A stretch of DNA of 64,000 nucleotides from Vesta saturnalis (Eukaryota > Arthropoda > Insecta > Coleoptera > Lampyridae). Position 1 is the stretch's first letter; each line of letters opens with the position of its first letter. The stretch spans positions 5,476,501-5,540,500 of the forward strand of contig JARFJB010001910.1 in assembly GCA_036346205.1 (NCBI GenBank). The letters are read 5' to 3'. Shown piece by piece: positions 11,647 through 22,839 of this stretch. The notes beneath the pieces were generated by a model. That model saw only the letters and a list, made by a program, of their open reading frames with translations. It was not told the origin of the DNA and made no database searches. Made by a program: the position numbers and the translations under genes.

Positions 11647-13514
11647 TAGGGCTAGGATTTCTATGCATTTGCATGTTTTTTGCTTACAGTAATCATATGC
11701 AAAGTGAAGTATAAACATGTTTTATGAGTATATGCACCACATATGTGAATTTGAAAGTACATATAAATGCATATTTTAATGATTTTTCTAAATGCATGCA
11801 TATTTCGTAATATTTTAATGTTAGTGCATATTTTGTACGTTTTGTCTTAATAATTTAAGCAGTGCTAGTAATAAATCTGCGGAATTTAATAAAAAACTGT
11901 GTAGTGTGTTAGTGGCTGCGGACATTCCATTAAGCAAGATTAACCACCCCGCATTTCGTAATTTTTTAGAAGAAATTTGAAATGCCTGATGAATCTACTT
12001 TTAGAAAAAATTACATACCTAACTTGTACCATGATACCATCCAATTAATTAGTAGAGCTATAGGTGACAATTATATTTGGGTTTCGATTGATGAAGCTAC
12101 AGACAGCGTTGGCAGGTACGTAGAAACTTAATTATTGTTTTGTTAGATTAAATGGCTGATGTACTAATACGAAGGTTTTACGAAATCAAGAATATTTCTT
12201 TGTCGAATTTCACCTATACTCGTTTTTAAAATGTATTATACTTTAAATAATAATTTAAGTTTGTTGTTGCAACTAAAGATTTATTCTAGTAAAAATTTAT
12301 TTTCAGATACGTTGCTAACGTTATAATAGGCATTTTAACTGGAGAGTCGAATACCAGTTCATATCTTTTAACCATGGATGTTTTTGAAAATACAAATAAT
12401 TCGGCAATTGAAAAATTGTTGAATGATTCCATGGCTCTTTTGTGGCCCCAGGGTATTCAGTACGAGAAAGTGCTCCTTTTTGTTACTGATGCAGCACCTT
12501 ACATACTCAAGGCTGGAGCAGGCCTTCAAATCTTATACTTGAAGATGATTCATCTCACCTGCCTGGCATATGGATTACACAGAGTCGCGGAAAATGTGCG
12601 GGAAGTACATTCAAAAGTGAATAATTTAATTTCAAACGTTAAGAAAGTCTTTCGTAAAGCTCCACATCGTATACAGACAACTTACCACTGCCCCCAGAGC
12701 CTGTAGTACCAAGATGGGGTACCTGGCTGTCTGCAAGAGAATATTATTCAAATTACTTTGATACCATTAAAGAAATTGTAAACAGATTTAACAAAGATGA
12801 TGCACTTTGTATACAAAATGCACAAGTTAATGCGAAAGGAATTAAAGAAGAACTGCTGTTTATTTTTCAAATTTTGTTTGTTTGTCAAAAACAATTATTT
12901 TATTAGAAAGACAAGGTTGTTCAATTTCAGAAAGTATTAATCTGGTAGATAATATTAGTACCTCTCTTGCTAAAGTTAAAGATTCAAAGGGCCTTGCAGT
13001 ACATATAAAAATGAAATATGTTTTAGAGAAAAATATAGGTTTTGTCTTAATTAGAAAAATATATGACGCAATAACTGGTCAAGCTACTATCGCAGATGAA
13101 CTGAAAGAATATAGTATAGTCGAATTGAACAATTATAAATACGCTCCAGTTACATCTTGCGATGTTGAAAGGAGTTTTTCCAAGTATAAAAATATTTTTA
13201 CAGACAATCGACAAAGTTTTACTTTTGATAATTTAAAAATGTATATAATAGTAAATAGTAATTCATTTAATATATAGGCTAAACTTATTTTGTAAAGTTG
13301 TATTATCTTTTATAAATAAAATAAATTAATGTGATCATTTTTATTTTTTGATTTCTTTTTCCGAACTGCAAAACGCATATTTTCTATAAAATATTGCTTT
13401 TAATGCATATATCCCAAATTTTAAGAGCATATTTAAGTGCATATTTCAGCATTTTATAGTGCATAAGTGCATGCATATTTTGGCATTTTTAAGTGCATAC
13501 AAATCCTAACCCTA
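11647..13514 (+). mobile_element. hAT transposon with TIRs and 8-bp target duplication
   Basis: The left end TAGGGCTAGGATTTCTATGC and the right end, in reverse complement TAGGGTTAGGATTTGTATGC, match at 19 of the first 21 bases when the next base is included. The 8-bp duplication ATTATAAT flanks the element on both sides (11639-11646 and 13515-13522), as expected for hAT. The length is 1868 bp. TGCATATTT-like repeats lie inside both ends. The transposase inside is broken. Confidence 0.92.
11885..13277 (+). pseudogene. hAT transposase, frameshifted, one intron
   Basis: Blocks in order are ADIPLSKINHPAFRNFLE (about 11920-11975) and YIWVSIDEATDSVGR (about 12074-12115) with the first catalytic Asp. 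A GT...TTTTCAG intron of about 190 nt follows (12117-12306), then VLLFVTDAAPYILKAG (about 12470-12515) with the second Asp. A +1 shift comes near 12690 and a further shift near 12880. The C-terminal dimerisation domain contains PVTSCDVERSFSKYK (about 13148-13190), the ERxFS motif with the catalytic Glu. It ends at 13275-13277. No BED zinc finger was recognised. With at least three frame breaks the copy is non-functional, although all catalytic residues remain. Confidence 0.82.
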
Positions 13515-13522
13515 ATTATAAT

Positions 13523-15394
13523 AAACCAAAACAATATCTGCTGATTAATTTCAGCATAAAAGCAAATAAAACAGCACTTAATTCTTCGCAAAGCTTTACG
13601 ATAGTAAACTAATTCTTAATTGATACATAAAGTATAAATAAAAATAAAATATCTTTTCGTAGAATTAATTCAAAATGAACCTTGATTGGAACTGTATAAC
13701 TTCAATGTAATAACAAAGTTTATTTTGAACTATGTCAACAAAATACAACTGAAGTAAGGTTATGCACTCAGATGTTTTTTATCTTAGAAAACACTAACTG
13801 AAGTCATCTGTTTTCTTTTCATTACAACAGTATTAAACATTCCGAAACAAAATTAGGTTAGCTTTACTTTAATGTTCCTAAACCAACTCATCTAATCTGC
13901 TTCCACTCAATAAAACGTAATTTGCCCTAAAAAGGATATGTACTTGTATTTTCACATAAAATTAATACATTATATCGAAACTAATTGCTATCGAGAACTT
14001 CATTTCTTAACAATACGATAAGGCAACACATCTGGTAAGGTAAGCTAATTTACAGCACTTTTGAATAATATAGAAGTAAACGTAATGTATTCTCGGCCCA
14101 CAGCAACCATGTTGTGGCTACTGAAGGGAGCATAACTAACAGAGTACGTGATGTTGCCTGTTTCCATATTTAATGATAGAAAAACAAAAGATATCTCCAA
14201 CTGAAACTTTTCTTTAGGATAACGTATGCGTCATCCAAAGTACTTCATGCACGCCATGTTGAACTTGTCATTCACCACGCTTGCTTCAACGTGAAATAGA
14301 ACCATATCTATATTCAATTTCAAAAGGTACAAAATTTTATTAACGTAAGGGAGGGAGTTCCCCATTAGATATAATAAATTAATACAAAGCTGTTGCATGC
14401 CTTATGCACGGAAGTCAACTTAAAATATGACGAGCATTACAAGTCAGGAGGAATGGGAATGAATATCAGCTTCACGTTGCGCACAAGACAAAAAATTGAT
14501 GTGTCTAAGCACCCATTATAGAAGATAAAAATATATACACTAGTATTCATAATTATATACACTAAGGAGAAAATATATCAACATATCCACTAAAATTTAA
14601 TTATTGGAAGAACAAATACTACAATATGCCTAATATACACAAATAATGTAAATATATCTACAAATAATAACAAAAATTCAAAAACTTACATTCAGGTAAT
14701 GATATCCAAAAATTGACACGTTACACAGGCCTCGTTACGCACATTCTTTAAATACCCTTTATATCTTTAATGGACTAATTTCACATTGCTTACTCCATCC
14801 TGATGTGGTTGGTGAAGCAGAATTCCTCAACCATTTCAGATAGTTTCTCATCCCCGAAACAACAGGATGCCCCGCCACTATGCGCTTATAGAACTTAGTA
14901 ACAGTTTGACTTCTTACCCAGGAAGTTACTCGGTCAACATTTATTCATTTGATTTTTGAGGAGCTACGAAACAAATGTGTATATCGGTGAAATAATATTA
15001 ATAAGCGCTGCTGATGAGGTAAATAAGATAAGGTTACCTTTAGACCAAGAGTAAGCGAAAAATTACAAACGATTAAGTTTGCTTGCGATTAAGAAATTTC
15101 AAATTTAACAATTAATAAAAATCCTATAAGTTTTATTCAATAAAATGTAGAGGATGCATAAAATGACATACATGATTTCACTTTGTATTTTAAATGATTC
15201 ACTTAGTTATTGGGATACGACTTATAAACGGGATCTTCCTCAAGAGGACCTGAAACAACATACCTATACCCTAACGGATGTGCGAACATGGTCTGGTCCG
15301 CGCAAAAAGATTTTCAAAATTAAGTCCAAATCACTTAAAGAGCAGCGGAAGTCCAAAAAAGCAATTTCACGATCAAAATCTTGAAAAAAAACAT
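13523..15394. other. long unassigned AT-rich interval
   Basis: Nothing was recognised over about 1.9 kb. A 76-residue open frame at 15154-15384, rich in Lys and Ser at its end, has no recognised domain. It lies just inside a candidate LTR/primer-binding junction on the opposite strand, so it is probably chance. Confidence 0.35.
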
Positions 15395-15410
15395 CCCTGC
15401 TCGGGCGCTA
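15395..15410 (-). other. second candidate primer-binding site / LTR junction
   Basis: The reverse complement is TAGCGCCCGAGCAGGG, one base away from the site at 10367-10380 over the shared part, and TTTCACATATTT precedes it. It probably marks the inner end of a decayed LTR that would extend rightwards from about 15413. The opposite LTR end and the internal genes were not found. Confidence 0.4.
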
Positions 15411-15734
15411 AAATATGTGAAACTTTCATGTTCTGCAAATAGCACATAAATGTATGAAGAATTGTAAACAGGTATATTAAAGTAAAAATGCAAGATAAGT
15501 GAAAATTAATATATGGTTCGACGAATTCTCTGGTACCGATTTAGGTGGGCGGTGTTCTGGAGGCATAGATTTATCAGGGGACTGCCAGCTCTCAAAGCGT
15601 TACTTGCTCCAGGTTACACTGCCGTGGAGATTTCGGTTACACTGAAGTCTTTAACCGTGGTCTAATCGATGGGGCTGTAATTAAATGCTAAGCATAGAAC
15701 GGACAGCAGAACAGAAATAAACAAATCGTTCGAA

Positions 15735-16960
15735 TTGAGAATTTAAAATCAAAAAAATTGTTTAATAAAAAACAACAATCACAATAACATTCACAAATAG
15801 AAACGTGACATCAATTAAAGTAATCCAGTCAAGTGTAACACAAAAAATAGCTTTGTCCATAAATGCAAGTGTTATTTAACAATGAAAAACATAATGTCGT
15901 ACGTTTTATGTAATTTTTTTAACTACTTATGTTAAATTATAGTAGTACCTTTTTTTAATTATAAGATAGCTTCACGTTGTATAAGAACATAATAATGAGT
16001 TTGTCTTGACAATATTTCCATATTATCAAACCGAATGTCATGATTTAAATTATTTAAGGCATGGTCAGCCACCGCAGACTTGTCTGGTTAACGTAATCTA
16101 CAAAATTTCATGGTTGTTTACGTCTTGTGTCAAAGCTACGTTTTGTGGTTTCAATGTATACTTTTCCACATGAACAAGATAACTTATACACTCCCGAAGA
16201 TGATAATGGGTTTGAAACATCTTTAGCTGATCTTAAATGTTCTTTAATATTTCTTGTAGGTTTATAAACAGTCCTAATGCCATGATTAATTAGGATTTTT
16301 TCAATTCTATCTGTAACATTAGTTATAAAAGAAACAAAAGCAGTACCAACATTAAGAACTGGTTTTTTTTATGGTTACGTCTAGCATGTGTAATAACATT
16401 GTTAATATCAGTAAGTGAACATCCATTAGCTTGTAAGGATTTTGTTAAATGTTTATATTCGATCTTTCAAAAATTCAGGATCACTAATTCGTTTTGCTTT
16501 GATTTAATTACACCAATTTTTCGACGTGGATGATAGTTTGGAAATTTATGAAGGTATCTATTGCGATATACAAACACCCTAATAATTTCAATAGACAAGA
16601 AAATCTCCGTTTAAATTGGTTTTGGCACCTTATAATTAAAAAAAGGCATAATGGTATGTCTTAAATTTTAATTTTAGCTTTTGGTATGTCTAGGTTTTTT
16701 GTTTTTTTCCTAGACCTTGAAGTAAATACTTTACCAAGTAAATGTTAAATTACCACAGCACTATAATTTAACATAAGTAGTTAAAATTAAAATTGCATTA
16801 CAATACGTTGATTAAATAACACTTGCATTTATTGACAAAGCTATTTTTTTGTTAGGATTTGACTGGATTATTTTAATTCATGTCAAGTTTCCATTTGTGA
16901 ATGCTTTCATCAATTTCAAATTAAAGTTTTTCACCACTTTACACTTACATCACAACTTAA
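15735..16960 (-). mobile_element. Penelope-like element 2 between long inverted repeats
   Basis: The arms at about 15735-15955 and 16735-16960 are reverse complements. For example AATAGCTTTGTCCATAAATG (15850) matches the inverse of CATTTATTGACAAAGCTATT (16825), and TAACTACTTATGTTAAATTA (15921) matches inverse DNA near 16765. Between them lies a minus-strand GIY-YIG remnant. Penelope elements are known to carry terminal repeats in direct or inverted order. The right arm continues into the repeat unit at 17009-17290. Confidence 0.7.
15955..16560 (-). pseudogene. Penelope-like GIY-YIG endonuclease remnant
   Basis: Minus-strand reading gives INHGIRTVYKPTRNIKEHLR (about 16220-16290), SSGVYKLSCSCGKVYIETTK (16141-16200), and WLTMPLNNLNHDIRF-type sequence with REAI near 15965-16060. 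This is the usual C-terminal half of a Penelope-like protein. The nuclease signature YIG has become YIE, a change at the invariant Gly, and stop codons interrupt the region. The RT half was not recognised, so this is a 5'-truncated or internally deleted copy. Confidence 0.78.
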
Positions 16961-17008
16961 CTAAATTTTGTTCTTTCAGTTTGACATTTTTCACTGTTAG
17001 CTTTCGAC

Positions 17009-17290
17009 CGTTAGAGGGTGTTCTGATTTGTCATCTTCAAGGCAGTTTAACCATATTTAATTTATTAATGATCTAGTTATTCGTTACTAAATTGTATTCC
17101 ATAGTTGCTTTATACTTTTATCAAAGTGTTATATTAGTAGCAAGCTTATGTTTGCGTTTTCAATTTTTCAAATTTCACAAAATTGTTTCAACTTCTTTAA
17201 CAATTTTGAAAGATAATATTACTACTGATCAAGATAAATGTGTTATTGAAACGTTTAGATTGTATATCTCAAAAACCTGAACAGCTAGAA
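17009..17290 (+). repeat. Penelope-like terminal repeat, copy 2
   Basis: It parallels 10420-10730 over its length. The hammerhead-like site here is CTGATCA (17224-17230), then AGATAA...TTATT and GAAAC (17248-17252). The invariant G of CUGANGA is C, so cleavage activity is unlikely. Confidence 0.55.
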
Positions 17291-17576
17291 CCATGCCGCA
17301 AATGGCATTAACTCACTAACATAATTTCTGAAACTTTCCCCATTAAACATGTTTCCAAGATCCCCATACATCTGTCACCAATTTGTTGATGGTATTTTTG
17401 TTCAATACCTATGGTCAAGTACCATATTCCTTATCATAACCTATCTACGACATTCTTATTTACCCCAAAAGCGATTTAAACATTATTATAATTATTCGTA
17501 ATAATACAATTGTAATATATGAAAATAATGAATATACCTGAATGTCACTTTTTAGAAATCTCTAAATAAATACAAA

Positions 17577-17900
17577 ATATGTACACGACCTTCCAACCTA
17601 CAAAATGGAAATTAAAAGAAGTAATTTTAATGAAAAGAATTTTAGGATAATTATGCAACCACTTCAGTTCATTACGAAAATAGGCAATATTGTAAAAACA
17701 AGAAGAATAATCTATGTCAAATAGACGTTTAAAACTTCATGTCAGATAGAGGTTAACAGACATCTAAAAGAAATGAAATAATTTTAATTATAATTTTTGA
17801 GGTAGCTATGCAACCTCTACCATGCGTTTATAACGAAAACAGGCAACATTTTAAAAACAAAAACAATAAACTATGTCAAAACTTCATGCCAGATAAAGAA
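17577..17900 (-). repeat. module B, two tandem inverted copies
   Basis: ACGACCTTCCAACCTACAAA at 17584 is the exact inverse of the module B end TTTGTAGGTTGGAAGGTCGT. The first copy runs to about 17765 and a second, shorter one (17800-17900) repeats TATGCAACCTC, AACAGGCAACATT and AAAACTTCATGCCAGAT. Non-coding. Confidence 0.7.
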
Positions 17901-18058
17901 GCGGTAAACAACGGAACATAGGAAGACACAGGTATGTGCCGCCACCACTGTAACCTAACTTAATTAGATAAGATAAACAAAATTAGTGTAACCTAACATA
18001 ATTAGATTACATAACAAAACTACAGTAACCTAAAAAAAATTGCACGGACCAGGATCAT

Positions 18059-18569
18059 AGATATCTTATTTAATAACTAGATAACCAGAGCATTTGAGCT
18101 GCGCGTTTAAAATACGAGACAAATTGAACATTTTAATAAGATCGAAAATGGTCAAAAATTTATGTTGGGGGTTTTCGGACATGCGCAGTCGTATCATTAG
18201 AATTGTCTAGTTCAATTTTTGATATCAATTATTGTAATTGTTAAAAAGAGTTTCTCTAACCTCGGTTTTTCGCACTTTTCGATTTTACTATTAGTAGAAA
18301 TGAAATATGAGAAGCTGCATAGTACCTTTTTGTCAAAATGACAGCAAAAAATGAAAAGAAAATCTACAATTTTTCAAGTGAGGTGACAAATATATAATTA
18401 CAACTGTTTGCCTTCTTGCACACACGGCGGCTTATGTTAACATTTACACAGTACAGCATTCACCACAGGTATTGACTAGTGCGCAATTCCTAATACCACC
18501 ATGCGCAGTTTCAATTCGGATCATGCATGGTTTCAAGGATTGTTTATCTAGTTATTAAGTAAGATATCT
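18059..18569. mobile_element. short element with 26-bp terminal inverted repeats
   Basis: AGATATCTTATTTAATAACT at 18059 (26 bp in all, to 18084) is repeated inverted at 18544-18569 with one mismatch. The 511-bp unit has no open frame of note, which suits a non-autonomous DNA transposon. No clear target duplication is seen, so the superfamily is unknown. Confidence 0.6.
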
Positions 18570-18660
18570 TTGGCCAGGATTTGAACCCGCACCAACAGTG
18601 TGGAAGACGACACACACACACACACATATCCAGACATCATGGCCGGTCTTGGATAAAACT
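18570..18660 (-). other. tRNA-like B-box fragment and CA repeat
   Basis: The reverse complement of 18573-18595 contains GGTGCGGGTTCAAATCCTGG, a tRNA T-arm/B-box-like sequence. No A box or cloverleaf is visible upstream. A short (CA)n follows at 18611. Confidence 0.3.
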
Positions 18661-18879
18661 TGTTAAATGAGCTAATAAGTCAATTTAGCGATGGTAAAAA
18701 AAAGTTGATTGCATAACCTTCTATACCTACATATGTACATGTAGGTTGGAAGGTAAAAATGTGACAATCGCAGATAACATGATAAATTTCGTCATGAATT
18801 AATATTTAACACGAATTAAAGACGATGAAAATTGAACAAGTATGGAGGACGAGTTCAATTTTCTTGAGGCTTTAATGAC

Positions 18880-19457
18880 TATTATCATCAACAATAAGCA
18901 TAGTATGAGTTATATTTAGGGAGAGAATACAATTATTATTTTTAATAAAATACTTTTACTTTATTTTTTAATAACGTCAACAGTAAATAATAAAGAGCTG
19001 TTGTTTATGTGGAGCTGGTGATAAAATTATCATCGATTTGATAGCGTCTTATGCTCATTTATTTCTCTATTTGAAACAATCAAATTATACGAAAATGTAC
19101 CATGGGATAATATAAGTAGTGTTATGTTTATCATCGATGAACCTCGAGTTATAACGTGTTATATTTGATAAGAGAATATAATGAACGTTAATAGAAAATA
19201 TATTTTTTAAAGTCTACAATTTTAAACGATTTGTCACTTTGACAGTAAACTATTTTATTCATTAAAACCATATGACAGTCAACATGTGGTGATAAAATTA
19301 TCACTGATTTGATAGCCTATTCTGCAATTTTGTTTTTGTATTTTAACCAATGAATCAAAAATGTACCATGTGACATGTGAATTATATTCTCATAGATAAT
19401 ATAACTAGTGCTATGTTTATCAATAATAAAGATAGCACAAGTTATATTTAGGAAGAA
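18880..19457 (+). repeat. diverged tandem repeat, period about 268 bp
   Basis: GGTGATAAAATTATCAtC-type starts occur at 19016 and 19284. Each is followed at matching spacing by AAAATGTACCATG, a TTATGTTTATCA motif and a GTTATATTTA...GAGAATA block, and a third partial unit lies before 19016. Non-coding. The last unit runs into the foldback at 19458. Confidence 0.65.
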
Positions 19458-19624
19458 AATATAATTCATTAATCACAGGGGGTAGTTTTAGCCAATGAAA
19501 CTACACACTTTTCTTAGTAACGTCTCTATTAACACAATAAATTATTGCTGTACTAGACACATTACTAAGGAAAGTATACAGTTTCATTGGCTAAAACAAT
19601 CGCATGTGATTAATGAATTATATT
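19458..19624. repeat. foldback: 65-bp inverted repeats, about 36-bp loop
   Basis: AATATAATTCATTAATCACA at 19458 continues through TTTTAGCCAATGAAACT and CTTAGTAA. The whole arm is mirrored at 19560-19624 (ending TGTGATTAATGAATTATATT). The 73-residue open frame across it is an artefact of the hairpin. Confidence 0.75.
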
Positions 19625-20267
19625 ATCTTCAAAACAAAACTTGTGCATTTTTTATTCTCAAATTTTGCTTAAAAACGTGCTTTCATCATAGTAAAAAAAA
19701 AATTAACCAAACCTAACTTAGTTCTACCAATGCATAAGAAAAAAATGTTCTTACACATGGTATATAGACTATAGAATTTTAATAAAATCAGTACAATAAT
19801 TAGCCATCCAAAAAATTATCTGAACAAAGTAAACAGCAGTCCTATAAAGCAAGCACGGAAAAAGAAAATTAAAGAGAAAAATATACGTAAACAAAATTTT
19901 ATACGAAAATTAACTATAAGTACGATGAATAAAATCATTATACTCTAAAAGGGAGTATTAATTTAAGAATGGTTCAAATCTTACTTAACTCATTCGATAC
20001 CCGAGTACTCGTCCGGATAATTGAATTACATAGGTTATTTTAATCATCGAGTACTTTTTACTAGAGTAGCCCCCTTCACTATAACACAATATTGAAACAC
20101 ATAGGAAATAAACCTTAAACATGACACACAAAATCATAGGAACAACTTTGAATGAAAGTTACAAAACTACACAGCCTAGTTCTGAAATTATAAATCAAGT
20201 GCATATATAAAAAAAAATGTATTTAGTAACTAAAATAATCTTATGGTAAGCTAATACACTAGACAGT
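19625..20267. other. 3' flank of MRPS2
   Basis: AT-rich DNA downstream of the MRPS2 stop, probably its 3' UTR near 20268 and intergenic further left. No other feature was seen. Confidence 0.4.
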
Positions 20268-21082
20268 TTATGATACAGAACTTTCAGAATGGATACAAAG
20301 TTCTTTTCGTTTTTCTTTTCCTCTTAAGATAGCTGCTTTAAACAGTTTACAATAAAGTTGTATTGCTGAAGGGGAATCATCATTACCAGGAACAGGATAG
20401 GTAATCAAATTGGGATTACAATTTGAATCAACTATACCAATTGTAGCAACAGCCATTTTTGCTGAATCCCGTACAGCTGTATGTTGTATTAAAACATTAT
20501 TTAAAGTGTTAACAAATATACATAAATCAGGTAATCGAGTAACAGCACCAAATTGATGTTTTGCATTTGTGAATATACCACCACGCCAAAACCTTGTGTG
20601 AGCATATTCACCACACTCCAAAGCTGTTTTTTCAACAATATGTGCATTTTGAGCACCTCTTAAAAAAAATACAATTATACCATCACGATAAGCAATATGT
20701 GCTGCTATATTTAAAGCTCTTCTTAAATAGTTGGCCGTTTTGTCTAAATCAAATACAATATGGCCCAGACGCGAACCATAAATATAAGGAAGCATTCGTT
20801 CATCTAATGATCCATCTTTATGCCCATAATGAACTCGTGCCTCAAACAAATCTTTAACTGTAAAAAGATTATGAATGTTGAAGTAATCTGGGGAATTTAG
20901 TAAAGGATCCTTCCTTTCTACCTTTGAAGTTGCTAAAGCTAAAAATAATTTTAGATTCAAATTCTACAATGTAAGTGAATAAACTTACATTGCTCTGTTA
21001 TAGATGGTTTAAGCACAACGGATGTGGAGTAGCTACGCAGTGCAGAATAAGATAACCAACTTATGTTTTTAAAAGTCAACAT
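20268..21082 (-). CDS. MRPS2: mitochondrial ribosomal protein S2 (uS2m)
   Basis: This is a component of the small subunit of the mitochondrial ribosome. Two exons join: 20989-21082 (94 nt) and 20938-20268 (671 nt). A 50-nt intron (20939-20988, GTAAGT...TTTTAG) splits one Ser codon and gives 254 aa. Exon 1 encodes MLTFKNISWLSYSALRSYST, rich in Ser, Arg and hydrophobic residues and without acids, as expected of a mitochondrial targeting presequence. The mature part carries the S2 family blocks LFEARVHYGHKDGSLDERML, IYGSRLGHIVFDLDKTANYL and AVRDSAKMAVATIGIVDSNC, then NLITYPVPGNDDS. The start at 21082 is preferred over the in-frame Met at 20960, which lies inside the intron. The reading frame is intact, so this is very probably the functional host gene. 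Confidence 0.95.
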
Positions 21083-21629
21083 GTTTAGAACAAATACTCT
21101 AAACTATTATTATTTCTTTTAATTTAACCTGTACATTTAGAGTACAAGGTGAAGAATTTCAAACATAACCACAGTAAAATGTTTCTAAGTAAAGGGATTT
21201 TTTATTTTACAATTGGCATCCTGTATTTATTATTTCACTGATTTCGAACCTAGGTTAGAGATCAGTGATTTATTTCATATAATTATATTGTGTGGTTATA
21301 CACGGTATAAATAGCTCAATAAACAATTCTCCAACACAGTGTTATTATTAGAATAGCAGAAAGAAAGCACGTCTTAAGGTATGACTATTACTTTTAATAT
21401 ATAATAAGAATGCTGTTAAAAATTTTAATGCATTATTATACTTATAGGTTGACGTCATACATCAACTCTGCAATGGCGTCAGCTGTTATTAATTAATTAA
21501 AAAAGGAAGCAAAAGCGTATAGTTGCTTAAACCATAACATCGAGGCGCCTGTGTGTGTCCTGGAAAACGCATTACTATTGCAGGACTGGACGATACCAAC
21601 TCCAAAGGTGTATGCGATACAAGTGTTGA
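21083..21629. promoter_or_regulatory. 5' flank of MRPS2
   Basis: This stretch lies upstream of the MRPS2 start and presumably includes its promoter. No TATA box is placed convincingly. From about 21450 a short stretch may belong to the decayed element whose protease fragment follows on plus. Confidence 0.35.
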
Positions 21630-21941
21630 GATGTTTGAAATTAATTCCCAACCAAAACAATGTCGACTTGTATATGCTTCTAATCAGTTGCCGCTAGATG
21701 GTGTTCAATTATTGTGAAGACGGATCCAGCAAACAAACCAAACCAACATTGGACAGCTATCTATATTGACGAGAATAGTAACGGAGAGTATTTTAATTCC
21801 TTTGGACAGACTCCACTAGGATACCATTCACGCTTCCTGGGGAAGAATTCTAGATGGTTCCATTACCACAAAACGACACTGCAGGATTACTATTTGGATA
21901 TGTGTGGACTTTATACGATAATGTTTTGTATTTTAGATTAA
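21630..21941 (+). pseudogene. adenain-like cysteine protease fragment (Polinton/Maverick- or adintovirus-type)
   Basis: The main open block (21714-21941) contains NQHWTAIYIDENSNGEYFNS and later LDMCGLYTIMF. The His of HW, an acidic residue in the following strand and the Cys of CGLY are laid out as in adenovirus-type (C5) proteases, which are encoded by Polintons/Mavericks and related viruses of animals. These proteases process structural proteins. The upstream part (VYASNQLPLDG, about 21670-21705) is in another frame, so a frameshift separates them. No polymerase, integrase or capsid gene was seen nearby. This is an old fragment, and its 3' end has been caught in a tandem duplication. Confidence 0.65.
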
Positions 21942-22165
21942 ATAATTTATCAAGTTGATTTTGTAAATAAGCTTTTCACTACATTTTTAGTTATTAATGA
22001 CGTAGAAATCAAGTTAATTATATACCATTTGGATGTGTGTGAACTTTATACGATAATGTTTTGTATTTTAGATTAAATAATTTATCAAGTTGATTTTGTA
22101 TATAAGCTTTTCACTACATCTTTAGTTATTAATGACGTAATAATCAAGTTATTATATAATGCTTG
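21895..22165 (+). repeat. 135-bp tandem duplication
   Basis: The unit from 21895 (TGGATATGTGTGGACTTTAT) repeats at 22030 with few differences, including AAGCTTTTCACTACAT and TTATTAATGACGTA. It copies the end of the protease fragment, so the duplication came after that fragment was present. Confidence 0.85.
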
Positions 22166-22839
22166 TTTTTCTACAATCCTACTCTGATAAAGACACAGAA
22201 TTTTAGTATTGTAGTGTTTTTAATTACGAATTAGCGTGGCTGTAACGTATAATTCTAAGTTGAAGCTTGTTTCAGCTAGAGGAGGCTAGATACAAAAACA
22301 AGACGCAAGCCTGATGTTGATTTGAAAACTGTTTCTACGAACAACCAAAGGTTGAGAAGCCCTATGGGTGTCTCATGAGTTGGTATGGAGGAGTTAGTAT
22401 TAGAATGTTATTTTGAACTTTAAGTTTTCGCTCCATAACATAACATAAATCTACACCTACCTTTTTAAAAATAGTGGCCTACATTATTAGAATAATATTT
22501 CAAATTCCCCGCCATAACAGTTAAATCATTCATTAATTTTAAAAATACACCGCTAGACTAATAAACAAGGGGCGTGACAAGGGCGAAGACCTAGAACAAG
22601 TTCCGAGTCCTGTAGCTACCTTACGAGATAGCATGCAGGCCCCTATTAGAATACTATTTCAAATTTCTAGTTTTCCCGCCATAGTAGCCAAGGGGCGAAG
22701 ACCCGACAAGGGGTGAAGACCTGAGAATAAGTTTCGCGGCCCTGTAGTTGTCTTATGAGATAGTATACGGCACCTTTTTTTAAATATAGCACTAGGTAGA
22801 GCCACACTCAACCTCAATTACAAAGAACATTAATTAGGC
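22166..22839. repeat. partly duplicated unknown repeat
   Basis: GGGGCG(TGACAAGGG)CGAAGACC motifs followed by CCTGTAG and GAGATAGTAT/GCAT occur twice, at about 22568-22640 and 22690-22770. ACACCGCTAGA occurs at 22547 and again at 22848. These look like diverged tandem units. No coding sequence was seen. Confidence 0.5.

Noticed and set aside
15154..15384. 76-residue plus frame as a gene
   Set aside because: No domain or splice context; it lies antisense inside a likely LTR-element leader.
19495..19716. 73-residue plus frame
   Set aside because: It is produced by the foldback arms.
20594..20857. 87-residue plus frame
   Set aside because: Antisense shadow of the MRPS2 coding exon.
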